Made by a program: the position numbers and the translations under genes. From Lacinutrix algicola (GTDB taxonomy: Bacteria; Bacteroidota; Bacteroidia; Flavobacteriales; Flavobacteriaceae): DNA of 64,000 nucleotides. Where the stretch lies: assembly GCF_001418085.1 (NCBI RefSeq), contig NZ_LIQH01000041.1:1-64000 (forward strand). Reading direction: 5' to 3'. Shown here piece by piece: positions 32,467 to 41,458 of this stretch. Position 1 is the stretch's first letter; the number at the start of each line of letters is the position of its first letter. Under the pieces are notes generated by a model. That model was given only the letters and a program-made list of their open reading frames with translations. It did not search any database and was not told the DNA's origin.

Positions 32467-35442
32467 CTAAAACTCAGAATCACAGTGAAAATGAGCTTTC
32501 TCTTTCTTCTCAATTGGCTTCGTTTTTAAACCTTTGTTTTTAGCTTGAAGCATTAACGATGTTAATTCGTTTTTCTCTTTTTTAATAGCTTCTCTTAATT
32601 GCTTATCATGATTAATATCAAAATACGTTACACCTTCAATAATTGTTTTTTCCGCTTTAGCGTAAATAGACATTGGATGCTCGCTCCATAAAACAACATC
32701 TGCATCTTTCCCCACTTTAATACTACCAACACGATTATCGATATGTAATAGTTTTGCAGGATTTAAGGTTACAAACTTCCAAGCATCTTCTTCGCTTACG
32801 TTACCGTATTTAACAGATTTTGCAGCCTCTTGGTTTAAACGTCTAGACATTTCGGCATCATCACTATTAATAGCAACTGTAATACCCGCATTGTGCATAA
32901 TTGCCGCGTTAAATGGTATGGCATCGTTTACTTCGTATTTGTAAGCCCACCAATCGCTAAAAGTAGAACCACCAGCACCATGTGCTTTCATTTTATCGGC
33001 TAGCTTGTAACCTTCTAAAATGTGTGTAAAGGTGTTAATGTTAAAGTCGAATTTCTCTGCAACCTTCATTAACATATTAATTTCACTTTGTACGTAAGAG
33101 TGGCAGCTTATAAAACGCTCTTTGTTTAATATTTCTGCAATCACTTCCATTTCTACATCCTTTCGGTAAGGTTGTCCGCTTTTCTTTTTAGCATCGTATT
33201 CTTTTGCACGCTGAAAATAATCGGTATAAACCTGTTCTACACCCATTCTTGTTTGTGGAAAACGAACTGTATTTGTGCTTCCCCAATTACTTTGTTTTAC
33301 GTTTTCACCTAAAGCAAATTTTATAAATTTAGGAGCATCTTTGTAAATTAAGTTATTAGCTGTTTCTCCCCATTTAAGTTTAATAATTGCCGAACGACCA
33401 CCAATTGGGTTTGCAGAACCATGTAGTATTTGAATAGAAGTTACACCACCAGCAAGGTTTCTGTAAATGCCAATATCTTCTGGATTAATAACATCTTCTT
33501 GTGTTACTTCTGCGGTAGAGTTGTGTCCAGATTCGTTAACCGATGAGGTTGCAATATGCGAATGCTCATCTATAATTCCAGCTGTTAAATGCTTGCCTTC
33601 ACCATTTATAATTTGTGCTTTAGAAGCACTTAAGTTTTTACCGATTTTAGAAATCTTACCATTTTTAATTAATACATCAGTATTTTTTAAAATACCATCG
33701 GCTTCATTAGTCCAAACAGTAACGTTTTTAAATAATAAAGTTTCTTGTTGTGGTAAGCTTTCAAAACCATACGCCATGTTAGGATAGGTTACAGGAAATA
33801 ATTTGTTCTCTTTTTTGTCATCTTTATCATCGGCTTCTTTTTTATCGTCGGCTGTTTTAACTTCTGATTTTTTTGCTGTAAAAGAGGCTTCATTTCCATT
33901 CGGAAAAATAGCTTTTCCGTTAAAAGTAGAGGTGTTGTTTATATTAGCAACCAAACGAATAAATTCTTGTTTTGTAGTATCTACTGTAGAGAAAGTAAGG
34001 TTTAGCCAATCGTCATTAAAACTAATTTTAGAACCTAGTTTTTTATCGTTAGCTTTTAGTTCTGCTTTTAGCTTTTCAATTTCACCTTTAATTGTTAATT
34101 CGTAATCTGTGTTCTTTATATTAAAAGTGTAATCACCACGAATATCTCTATTATCCATTGGTTTTAATTCATTTTTAATACCAGTAACCCAGTTTTGGTA
34201 GATTGTAGTTTTCTTTTCGAATACATCTCCAGAAGTGACTAAGAAATTAGCATAAGCTCCAGCTTTTAATGTACCTAATGTGCTCGTTTGCCCTAAAACT
34301 TGAGCAGGAATTGTAGTTAATGCTGCTAATGCTTTTTCTTTAGATAATCCAGCGTCGATAGCTTTTAAAAGATTAGGTATAAATTCTTTTGCATCTTTTA
34401 ACTTGTATGTAGAAAGCGCAAAGTTTACATTGTTATCTGCTAATATTTTTGGATTGTGTGGTTTCTGGTTCCATTCTCTTAAATCGGCTAAATCGACAGA
34501 GTTTCCTAAAAACGGATTCTCCATATCGTAAGCATCTGGGAAGTTTAATGGTAAAATAAAGGTTCCGTTAGTTGCTTTAATATCTTTAATGTACTCATAT
34601 TCATCACCACCACCAACAAAAACATACTGCGTGTTAAATTGATCGCCAATATTATCTAAACGCAACGCATTTAATTTACTACCAGCTTCAATAATTTGAA
34701 CCTGATTTTTGTTTCTGTTAAAAGCTTCTAAAGTTCTATCTTTTTCTTTTGCTGCTCCAGAGGCATACCATTTTGCATCCATATTTACTTGGCGCAATAG
34801 TGCAAAAGCACCCATTATTGATGTTGGGTAGGCTTGTTTAGATGTTTTACTTTTACTAGTTCCTAAGTACTGTCCGGAGTGTTCTTTTAATATTCTATTT
34901 GCATCACTGCCTTCAGAATTTAAAGCAATTAAGGTTCCTGTACCACGAATAATACCGTCCTCTATATGCGTGTTTACAACTCCAAAACCAGCTTCCATAA
35001 GCTTTTTAGCTTCTTTACCGTCGTACTTAAATTTATCGATTGCATTTTGGTCGGCTCTAATATGGTCGTTCCAATAATAGCCTTCTCTTGCGGCATCGTA
35101 TTGTGGTCTTCGCGAATTACCTTCTGGTCTTTTAGGTTTTTCAACTCCAAAAGTAGAGTAAATGTCTATAAAAGAAGGATAAATACTTTTACCAGATAAA
35201 TCTGTAACCACAGCATTTTTAGGAATAGAAATGTTTGCTCCAACAGAAACTATTTTACCATCTTTAATTACTAAAGTTCCATTTTCTATAACCTGAGTAG
35301 GCGAGACGTGAATTTTAGCGTTAGTTACGGCAGTGTAATTGGAACTTATGGTTTTTACACCATCATTTTTTGGGATGTTTTCTTGTGCAAAAAGATTAAT
35401 TGTACACGCAAGAAAAACGAATAGTAGAGTTTTTTTAATCAT
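32467..35442 (-). CDS. Double-domain secreted amidohydrolase
   Basis: 991 residues, signal peptide ending N-L-F-A-Q. Two amidohydrolase units in one chain. Unit 1 (about 35-420) is degenerate: S-I-Y-P-S-F-I-D-I-Y-S replaces the H-x-H site. Unit 2 (about 560-960) is intact, with G-I-I-D-E-H-S-H, a Lys/His-rich middle (F-I-S-C-H-S-Y, F-T-H-I-L-E-G) and I-N-S-D-D-A-E. A beta-rich linker lies between. Imidazolonepropionase-like clade; the likely substrate is a cyclic amide or dipeptide in the periplasm. First gene of a three-gene operon with the degenerate homologue. Confidence 0.88.
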   Translation of the reverse strand: MIKKTLLFVFLACTINLFAQENIPKNDGVKTISSNYTAVTNAKIHVSPTQVIENGTLVIKDGKIVSVGANISIPKNAVVTDLSGKSIYPSFIDIYSTFGVEKPKRPEGNSRRPQYDAAREGYYWNDHIRADQNAIDKFKYDGKEAKKLMEAGFGVVNTHIEDGIIRGTGTLIALNSEGSDANRILKEHSGQYLGTSKSKTSKQAYPTSIMGAFALLRQVNMDAKWYASGAAKEKDRTLEAFNRNKNQVQIIEAGSKLNALRLDNIGDQFNTQYVFVGGGDEYEYIKDIKATNGTFILPLNFPDAYDMENPFLGNSVDLADLREWNQKPHNPKILADNNVNFALSTYKLKDAKEFIPNLLKAIDAGLSKEKALAALTTIPAQVLGQTSTLGTLKAGAYANFLVTSGDVFEKKTTIYQNWVTGIKNELKPMDNRDIRGDYTFNIKNTDYELTIKGEIEKLKAELKANDKKLGSKISFNDDWLNLTFSTVDTTKQEFIRLVANINNTSTFNGKAIFPNGNEASFTAKKSEVKTADDKKEADDKDDKKENKLFPVTYPNMAYGFESLPQQETLLFKNVTVWTNEADGILKNTDVLIKNGKISKIGKNLSASKAQIINGEGKHLTAGIIDEHSHIATSSVNESGHNSTAEVTQEDVINPEDIGIYRNLAGGVTSIQILHGSANPIGGRSAIIKLKWGETANNLIYKDAPKFIKFALGENVKQSNWGSTNTVRFPQTRMGVEQVYTDYFQRAKEYDAKKKSGQPYRKDVEMEVIAEILNKERFISCHSYVQSEINMLMKVAEKFDFNINTFTHILEGYKLADKMKAHGAGGSTFSDWWAYKYEVNDAIPFNAAIMHNAGITVAINSDDAEMSRRLNQEAAKSVKYGNVSEEDAWKFVTLNPAKLLHIDNRVGSIKVGKDADVVLWSEHPMSIYAKAEKTIIEGVTYFDINHDKQLREAIKKEKNELTSLMLQAKNKGLKTKPIEKKEKAHFHCDSEF

Positions 35443-35511
35443 GAGTTGGTTTGAAAAAATATTAAGGACTAAATATAGTAATTAGATAAGCTTTAAAGCA
35501 AATGAATATTG

Positions 35512-36579
35512 TTAAAGTCTTTTGTCATGAAGGTAATTAACAAGCAATGCTACAACATAGCTGTAACTCTTCATGCCTCCTTTTTGGTTGTTGGCTTCCA
35601 AAAATGTGCTATAAGTAGAATGAAATAAAGGTTCTATTGGGTTTTTATGGTTGTCCCAAAACTCGCGAACCTCTTGATAGTTTTTTAAAATGCCAGGATT
35701 AATTGTTGCAGCAAATTTTTGATATTGTTCTGGATCACGTCTGTAAACTTCGTGTAAACAGTGACGCAAACCAAAAGTATAACCAGAGTATTTAAAGTAA
35801 ATATCTTCGTTGTTTGTGGCTGCTAAAAAGCCAATAAAATTAGCTTCGTTTTCTGCAGCATATCCTAATTGGTGTGCTACTTCGTGAGAAGCAGTAGTAG
35901 CAAATTTAAACACAGGAATTAAACTGTTTACTTGAGCTTCGTTACTTAACGGATTTAAATATCCGCTAAAACCCATATACGTTAATGGTAAACTAAGCAT
36001 AGATTTTTTTATACTCGTTCCTTTATATTCTAACTGCGGAAATGTTTTTTGTAATGCCGAATAACCTTCGGGCACCTTAGATATAACTTGAGTTTTAGAA
36101 TAAGGAAATTCTACTTTTACAGTATCGTTTTTTGTTATTTTAAGATGAATAGCATTAGACTTATCGATGAGGTTTTGAGTTACTTTTAGTAGTTCTTCAG
36201 TAGTATAATCTGCTTTTAAATTCAGGTTTTCATGAAGCGGTAACCGGTAATAATTCATTGCCCAAAACAAATGGAAAGCAATGTAAATAATAGATAAAGC
36301 CGAAAACACATCTATTAACCAATTTCTAAAATCTTTAAAAATGCGCTTTCTATTTTTAATAAACCATTTTATACTATAGATAATGGCAAGCGCGTAAACA
36401 ATATCTCCAAACGAAAATGGCAACCAGCCTAAAGTATAGCGAAACAGTTTTGATGTTATTGGGTATAAACCTTTGCTGTAAAAGGTTTCAATAAACTCTG
36501 GGAATTTAGCAAGTAGTTTTACTAATAGAAACGCAGGAATTATAGAGAATGCAATTAATATTTTTTTGTTTTTCAGCAT
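35512..36579 (-). CDS. DUF3810 membrane protein with HExxH motif
   Basis: 355 residues: three membrane helices in the first ~115 residues, then a soluble domain with S-H-E-V-A-H-Q-L-G-Y followed by E-N-E-A-N-F, the pattern of a zinc metallopeptidase (HExxH plus downstream Glu). DUF3810 proteins are frequent in Bacteroidota and in some Firmicutes; no substrate is known to me. Monocistronic, ending 69 bp before the double amidohydrolase on the same strand. Confidence 0.88.
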   Translation of the reverse strand: MLKNKKILIAFSIIPAFLLVKLLAKFPEFIETFYSKGLYPITSKLFRYTLGWLPFSFGDIVYALAIIYSIKWFIKNRKRIFKDFRNWLIDVFSALSIIYIAFHLFWAMNYYRLPLHENLNLKADYTTEELLKVTQNLIDKSNAIHLKITKNDTVKVEFPYSKTQVISKVPEGYSALQKTFPQLEYKGTSIKKSMLSLPLTYMGFSGYLNPLSNEAQVNSLIPVFKFATTASHEVAHQLGYAAENEANFIGFLAATNNEDIYFKYSGYTFGLRHCLHEVYRRDPEQYQKFAATINPGILKNYQEVREFWDNHKNPIEPLFHSTYSTFLEANNQKGGMKSYSYVVALLVNYLHDKRL

Positions 36580-36644
36580 AATTCAAAAATAGTTAATTTT
36601 CTGTTAGATGGCTTCGGTTTTAACATCACCACAAGTCTTTTTTG

Positions 36645-36652
36645 TACTTTTG
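36645..36652 (+). promoter_or_regulatory. -7 box for pepD
   Basis: TACTTTTG (TAnnTTTG), 23 bp before the ATG. Confidence 0.55.
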
Positions 36653-36675
36653 CAATTCATAAAATAAAATAACAG

Positions 36676-38136
36676 ATGAATTCAGAAATAAGAGCTTTAG
36701 AACCAAAAGAATTGTGGAACAAATTTGCCGACTTAAATGCAGTGCCGAGACCTTCTAAAAAAGAAGAACGTGTAATTGCTTTTATGAAGGATTTTGGAGC
36801 AAAACTAGGTTTAGAAACTATAGAAGACGAAGTTGGAAACGTTATTATTAAAAAGCCAGCAACTAAAGGAATGGAAGATCGTGTAACTACTGTTATGCAA
36901 TCGCATTTAGATATGGTGCACCAAAAAAATGGAGATACTACTTTCGATTTTGATACTCAAGGTATCGAGATGTATGTAGATGGTGATTGGGTTCGTGCAA
37001 AAGGCACAACTTTAGGTGCAGATAATGGTCTTGGTGTTGCAACTATTATGGCTATTTTAGAAAGTACAACTATCGCGCATCCTGCAATTGAAGCTTTATT
37101 TACCATAGATGAAGAAACAGGAATGACGGGTGCTATGGGATTAAAAGGAGGCCTGCTTTCTGGAGGCATACTTTTAAACTTAGATACAGAAGAAGACGAT
37201 GAAATTGGAGTAGGTTGTGCAGGAGGAATAGATGTTACTGCAACTAGAACTTACGAAGAGGAGGAAACACCAGAATTTAAAATTGGTTATCAAATTGTTG
37301 TAAAAGGTTTACAAGGTGGACACTCAGGAATGCAAATTCATGAAGGTTTAGGTAATGCAAATAAAATAATGAACCGTTTATTGTTTGATGGTTTTGAAAA
37401 CTTTGGTTTACGGATTTCTGAAATTGATGGAGGAAGCTTACGTAACGCTATCCCAAGAGAAAGCAAAGCGATTGTTGCTATAGATGCTATGCACGAAGAG
37501 GCATTTAATACAGAAATGAGCTTACTTGCAAAATCTATTCAAACAGAAATGAAAACTATGGAACCGGATTTAGAGGTTGCAATTTCTAAAATAGATGCAC
37601 CAGAAAAAATAATGGATCTAGGTGTGCAAGAAGGTGTAACACGTGCTATTTATGCGGCTTTAAATGGTGTGCATAGAATGAGTGCGGATATTCCAGAATT
37701 GGTAGAAACATCTAATAACGTTGCTAGAGTAATTATTAAAGATGGCGCTATTAAGATTGGTTGTTTAACGCGTTCATCGGTAGAGAGTTCTAAAATGGAC
37801 TTAGCAAACATGCTACGTGCTACTTTTGAGCTTACAGGTTGCGAGGTTGAGCTGTCGGGAGATTATCCGGGTTGGACACCAAATATGGAATCTTCTATAT
37901 TAAAAGTGTTAGATAACTTATATCAAGAAATGAATGGCGAAAAAGCACATATTGCTGCTTGCCATGCAGGATTAGAATGTGGTATTCTTGGACAGAATTA
38001 TCCTGAAATGGAAATGATTAGTTTTGGACCAAATATTAAAGGAGCGCACAGTCCAGATGAACGTGCTCAGATTTCTTCGGCTAAAAAATATTGGAAATTT
38101 GTTTTAGAGATTTTGAAAAATATCCCTAAAAAATAA
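36676..38136 (+). CDS. pepD: Aminoacyl-histidine dipeptidase (cytosol nonspecific dipeptidase)
   Basis: Hydrolyses dipeptides such as Xaa-His; M20C metallopeptidase in the cytoplasm. 486 residues, the normal length. Metal ligands in Q-S-H-L-D-M-V-H and L-G-A-D-N-G-L-G, catalytic Glu in T-I-D-E-E-T-G-M-T-G-A, a later Asp in N-L-D-T-E-E-D-D-E, and the C-terminal His in G-P-N-I-K-G-A-H-S-P-D-E. Single gene with promoter and terminator. Confidence 0.94.
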   Translation: MNSEIRALEPKELWNKFADLNAVPRPSKKEERVIAFMKDFGAKLGLETIEDEVGNVIIKKPATKGMEDRVTTVMQSHLDMVHQKNGDTTFDFDTQGIEMYVDGDWVRAKGTTLGADNGLGVATIMAILESTTIAHPAIEALFTIDEETGMTGAMGLKGGLLSGGILLNLDTEEDDEIGVGCAGGIDVTATRTYEEEETPEFKIGYQIVVKGLQGGHSGMQIHEGLGNANKIMNRLLFDGFENFGLRISEIDGGSLRNAIPRESKAIVAIDAMHEEAFNTEMSLLAKSIQTEMKTMEPDLEVAISKIDAPEKIMDLGVQEGVTRAIYAALNGVHRMSADIPELVETSNNVARVIIKDGAIKIGCLTRSSVESSKMDLANMLRATFELTGCEVELSGDYPGWTPNMESSILKVLDNLYQEMNGEKAHIAACHAGLECGILGQNYPEMEMISFGPNIKGAHSPDERAQISSAKKYWKFVLEILKNIPKK

Positions 38137-38182
38137 TGTGTTAGGAGATTCATTTATTGAATTTCTAAATAGTACAAAATAG

Positions 38183-38213
38183 AAAAGCACAGTTTTAGGA
38201 CTGTGCTTTTTTA
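38183..38213 (+). terminator. Terminator of pepD
   Basis: AAAAGCACAGT / ACTGTGCTTTT, 6-nt loop, then T-rich tail. Confidence 0.88.
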
Positions 38214-38221
38214 TTTTATAT

Positions 38222-38325
38222 GAATTTTGAAGAGGTTTGTTTAATGTTTTGTTGATATAAAATCGTTTCAATGTTTTATATCATACGTTAAACGAAGTTC
38301 GACTATTTTTTTTAGAAAGTCAAGT
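38222..38325. repeat. Dispersed repeat with halves A and R contiguous
   Basis: 38222-38252 is half A (GAATTTTGAAGAGGTTTGTTT...), and 38249-38325 half R (TTGATATAAAATCG...AAACGAAGTTCGACTATTTTTT). Here nothing lies between the halves, unlike the 17.7-19.2 and 21.7-22.7 kb sites. Confidence 0.6.
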
Positions 38326-38417
38326 TTTTAGAATAAGCAGTTTAGTGTTTATTAAGCTATTAAAACAAGTTGTTATTAATAGTTAAATTAAGGTTTGTGA
38401 GATTGTTTTTATATGAT

Positions 38418-38930
38418 TTAGATAGGACTTGCCATGACATAGTTTAAATCGTTATATTCAAATTCTCCATTTTTATTAATGTAAAATCTCAAATAACTAT
38501 TAGATTCTCTAAATTGAATGTTCTGTATAATGTACCAATGTTCTTTTTCTAAATTAATTGGCAGTTTTTCGTAAGTTTTATTGCTAGTAGGTTTTTCTAA
38601 AGTCCATTCGTAAAAGTCGTTTTTAATGTTAAAATAGAGTTCGTTTTTATATTCAAATGTTTTTTTATTCAAGAAATGTTCCTCCTCACCATGATTGTAA
38701 TGAGATGATATACCTTCGTTATTAATTTTTAAGCGCGCTTTTTCAATTATAGAGTATAAGAGAGGAAATGACTTATTGTCTTTTTTTAATCGATTGTCTT
38801 TTACTTTAACGATTACTAATCCGCTTTTAATTCCTCCTTTTATAAATAATCTATTTTCGTCAATTTCAATATTTTTTTGACAAGATAAAATTAAAGTACA
38901 TACTACTATTATTAGGGTTAGATGCTTCAT
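38418..38930 (-). CDS. Hypothetical lipoprotein
   Basis: 170 residues, lipobox L-I-L-S-C (Cys17). The rest is Lys/Asn/Glu rich with mixed strands; no family recognised. It sits alone between two pieces of the dispersed repeat (38249 and 38951), with a long untranslated 3' stretch, which suggests a mobile or recently acquired gene. Confidence 0.6.
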   Translation of the reverse strand: MKHLTLIIVVCTLILSCQKNIEIDENRLFIKGGIKSGLVIVKVKDNRLKKDNKSFPLLYSIIEKARLKINNEGISSHYNHGEEEHFLNKKTFEYKNELYFNIKNDFYEWTLEKPTSNKTYEKLPINLEKEHWYIIQNIQFRESNSYLRFYINKNGEFEYNDLNYVMASPI

Positions 38931-38950
38931 TTAAATTACTAATAATGTTT

Positions 38951-38990
38951 CGTTGATATAAAATTGTTTCAATTTTTAGAACGGTTTTGT
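38951..38990. repeat. Dispersed repeat, joined fragments
   Basis: The first part of half R (GTTGATATAAAATTGTTTCAA) runs into the end of half A (ACGGTTTTGTGCAT). It overlaps the last codons of the next minus-strand gene. Confidence 0.45.
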
Positions 38991-39457
38991 GCATAGTATT
39001 TTTCTATGTCATTTTCAGTTTTCTTAAGTCTACTAAAAGTCCACTCTCCAATTGTGTGCTGTTTTAGTATTAATTGAGAATCCTTGTCGTTAATTTCTAG
39101 TTTTAGGTAAGGATTGTTTTTACCATTTGGAATTACTTCTGTTGTAATTTTCGCGTTAGTAAATTGTTGGTATTTATGTTTTCCGTTTTTCTGCCATTTT
39201 AGTTCTGTTATTGTTTCTGAAATACATATCGAATACAGATATATTGTAGGACTAAAAATAAATTGTGACACTAGAATTAAGGTAAATAAAACTGTAATTA
39301 TTTTTATAGTTAGCGTGTAATTGTCATTCAAATTTGGTGTTACAAATACAAAGAGAATAAATGCTAAAAAGAGAATTAATAAAATAGATAAAATTGATTT
39401 TAGAATAAATGTGTTGAAATTGTGCGGCTCAATTTCTAATTTTAATTCTTTTGGCAT
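38969..39457 (-). CDS. Hypothetical two-helix membrane protein
   Basis: 162 residues: two hydrophobic helices at about 15-38 and 45-68, then a beta-rich soluble tail of ~90 residues (E-L-K-W-Q-K-N-G-K-H-K-Y-Q). This resembles small PH-like (bPH) membrane proteins in layout, but I cannot assign it. Its 3' end is built from repeat sequence. No obvious partner. Confidence 0.55.
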   Translation of the reverse strand: MPKELKLEIEPHNFNTFILKSILSILLILFLAFILFVFVTPNLNDNYTLTIKIITVLFTLILVSQFIFSPTIYLYSICISETITELKWQKNGKHKYQQFTNAKITTEVIPNGKNNPYLKLEINDKDSQLILKQHTIGEWTFSRLKKTENDIEKYYAQNRSKN

Positions 39458-39469
39458 AGTGTTTTAATC

Positions 39470-39513
39470 AAGTTATACGAAGTTAGAGTATTTTTTTGCA
39501 ATTTCAAGTTTGA
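39470..39513. repeat. Dispersed repeat, second part of half R
   Basis: TATACGAAGTTAGAGTATTTTTTT matches the end of half R at 19111 and 38249; on the 5' side of the two-helix gene. Confidence 0.45.
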
Positions 39514-39615
39514 GAAATAAATGGTTTTATTACTTTTTTTTTAGGTTACTTGCTTTACTAAAATATTTAAAAGAGTAGTAGTGGTTACTTGCTTTTAAAG
39601 AGATAATTAAAAACA

Positions 39616-39655
39616 TAAAAAAAGCCTCTCAAAATTAATTGAAAGGCTTTTTTAT
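39616..39655 (-). terminator. Terminator of the PPIase-gldI-nrnA operon
   Basis: AAAAAAAGCCT / AGGCTTTTTT with further pairing across CTCAA/TTGAA (one mismatch); 15 bp past the minus-strand stop. The T run exists in both directions. Confidence 0.75.
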
Positions 39656-39670
39656 TAGATATGTTAAGTA

Positions 39671-40906
39671 TTATTTAGCAATACCTTCTATTTCGATATC
39701 AAAATATAAATCTGTGTTTCCAGGAACTCTTGGTGGGCGTCCGCTTGCTCCATAGCCTAAATAACTAGGTACGTAAACTCGTGCTTTATCTCCAACATTC
39801 ATTCTTAGCATTGCTTCTCTAAAACCTGCAACTAAACCTGCAGATTCGTTATAAATCATAGGAAAAGAATTGTAAGCACCACCTTTTTCTTGTTGCTCAT
39901 CGTATTGGTTTAATTTTTTAGCAACTTCAACATCGGTTGTGTAAAGTAAGTTACCATTCATAAAGTAACCACTTGTTTTAATTAATACTTTATCTGTACT
40001 ATTTGGTTTTACACCATTAGCAGTTTTGTTAAGTATCATTACCATTCCAGTTGGAGACTCAAAAATGTCTCCAGCTAATTCTGCATTAGCTTTTTTAAAG
40101 TCTTCGGCAGCAGCTTTAGATTTTTCTTTAGCTAATTCAACTTCCTTCTTTTGCATATCTTCTAAACGTTGAGGTAAAAGTGGTTCTAACTCTGTAAATA
40201 CTTTAGGCGCATCGAAAGCTTTAGCGTCTTTTCCTTTACGAATGATTGTTACTTTGTTTATTACAACATCTTCTAAAGGTTTGTTAAGAGTACTTCTGTC
40301 TTTAGAAACGGCAACGTTAGAAATAGAATCTTGTACTTCTAAACCTTTTACTAATTCTCCAAATACTGGGTGACAACTTGTACCGCCAGCATTACAGTTT
40401 TTTAAACTACCGTCTGCAGTAAAAGCATCTAACCTTTTAAAAGGTACTTCGGTAATAAAAAATTGAGAACCGTTTGTGTTTAAACCTCCAGAGTTAGCCA
40501 TAGATAGAATTCCTGGTTTGTCGTGGCTTAAAGTAGTATCGAATTCGCTGTAGAATTTAAATCCTGCGCTTCCAGTTCCTCTTCCTGTTGGATCTCCACC
40601 TTGAATCATGAATTTATCCATAACACGGTGAAAAATAATACCATCGTAAAAAGGTTTTCCTTTTAAGTCGCCTTTTAAACTTGGGTGTGTTCCTTCTGCT
40701 AAACCAACAAAATTGGCAACAGTTACTGGTGCTTTTTTGTAAAATAATTTGGCAACCATTGTACCTTTAGTAGTTTCAATTTGTGCATACAATCCATCTT
40801 CTAAATCTGGATATTGATTTTTGTCCTGGCAAGAAGATGCACTCATGCTTACCAATGCCAATAAGACAAGGCTTAAAAATTTCATAGTGTGTTTAATGTT
40901 CTTCAT
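39671..40906 (-). CDS. Two-domain peptidyl-prolyl isomerase (cyclophilin + FKBP) lipoprotein
   Basis: 411 residues. Lipobox-like A-S-S-C at residue 26; cyclophilin domain about 40-235 (F-H-R-V-M-D-K-F-M-I-Q-G-G-D, N-G-S-Q-F-F-I-T); Lys/Glu-rich helical linker about 245-285; FKBP domain about 290-411 (G-Y-F-M-N-G, R-M-N-V-G-D-K-A-R-V-Y-V-P, L-G-Y-G). Both isomerase types in one chain, anchored in the periplasm. It follows gldI by 9 bp, so it probably assists folding of exported or T9SS proteins together with GldI. Confidence 0.92.
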   Translation of the reverse strand: MKNIKHTMKFLSLVLLALVSMSASSCQDKNQYPDLEDGLYAQIETTKGTMVAKLFYKKAPVTVANFVGLAEGTHPSLKGDLKGKPFYDGIIFHRVMDKFMIQGGDPTGRGTGSAGFKFYSEFDTTLSHDKPGILSMANSGGLNTNGSQFFITEVPFKRLDAFTADGSLKNCNAGGTSCHPVFGELVKGLEVQDSISNVAVSKDRSTLNKPLEDVVINKVTIIRKGKDAKAFDAPKVFTELEPLLPQRLEDMQKKEVELAKEKSKAAAEDFKKANAELAGDIFESPTGMVMILNKTANGVKPNSTDKVLIKTSGYFMNGNLLYTTDVEVAKKLNQYDEQQEKGGAYNSFPMIYNESAGLVAGFREAMLRMNVGDKARVYVPSYLGYGASGRPPRVPGNTDLYFDIEIEGIAK

Positions 40907-40915
40907 TTTTAGTAA

Positions 40916-41458
40916 TTATTGTTTTTTTGTAATTGAGTTTACTGTTACTTGGCTAATTATAGGTGTGTTTCTACCAATCTTGTTTTCGTCTCCATAATAA
41001 CCATATGCTTTTTGAGATGGAAATATAAAGGTATATGTTTCTCCCGCTTTCATTAGTTTTAAACCTTCGCGTAAACCAGTAAAAAGTTCTTCTTGGTCCA
41101 TTGCATAGTTTCTGTTTTTTAATTCTGAAGCCGAATATATAACTTGTCCGTTTAAAGTAGAAATAGAATAGTCGAAATTAACGATATCGCTAAATTCTGG
41201 TAATTTAGAATTATTAACACTAACCAAAGAGTCTTGAGAAAACCAAAAGCCAAATTCTGAAGCTTTAAATTCCTCATTAGTTTGTGCTTTAATATAAGTT
41301 TCTATTGCTTTTTCCTCAGCTTCGTAAAGTTTTTTGTTGCGTATAGCAGATTCTTCAATAAAAGAACCCGTTTTTACAGTTTCTGGTTTTCTTGCTTCTG
41401 GTGATTTACAAGCAAATACACAGGTAAAAGCAAAGAGTAGAACTATAAATTTATTCAT
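40916..41458 (-). CDS. gldI: Gliding motility lipoprotein GldI, FKBP-type isomerase
   Basis: 180 residues from ATG 41458, chosen because it opens a lipoprotein signal (F-T-C-V-F-A-C, Cys17) and overlaps nrnA by 8 bp; a frame starting at 41506 would bury the signal. FKBP domain with G-L-K-L-M-K-A-G-E-T-Y-T-F-I-F-P and Y-G-Y-Y-G. GldI is required for gliding and T9SS function in Flavobacterium johnsoniae. It lies in an operon with nrnA and the two-domain PPIase. Confidence 0.9.
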   Translation of the reverse strand: MNKFIVLLFAFTCVFACKSPEARKPETVKTGSFIEESAIRNKKLYEAEEKAIETYIKAQTNEEFKASEFGFWFSQDSLVSVNNSKLPEFSDIVNFDYSISTLNGQVIYSASELKNRNYAMDQEELFTGLREGLKLMKAGETYTFIFPSQKAYGYYGDENKIGRNTPIISQVTVNSITKKQ

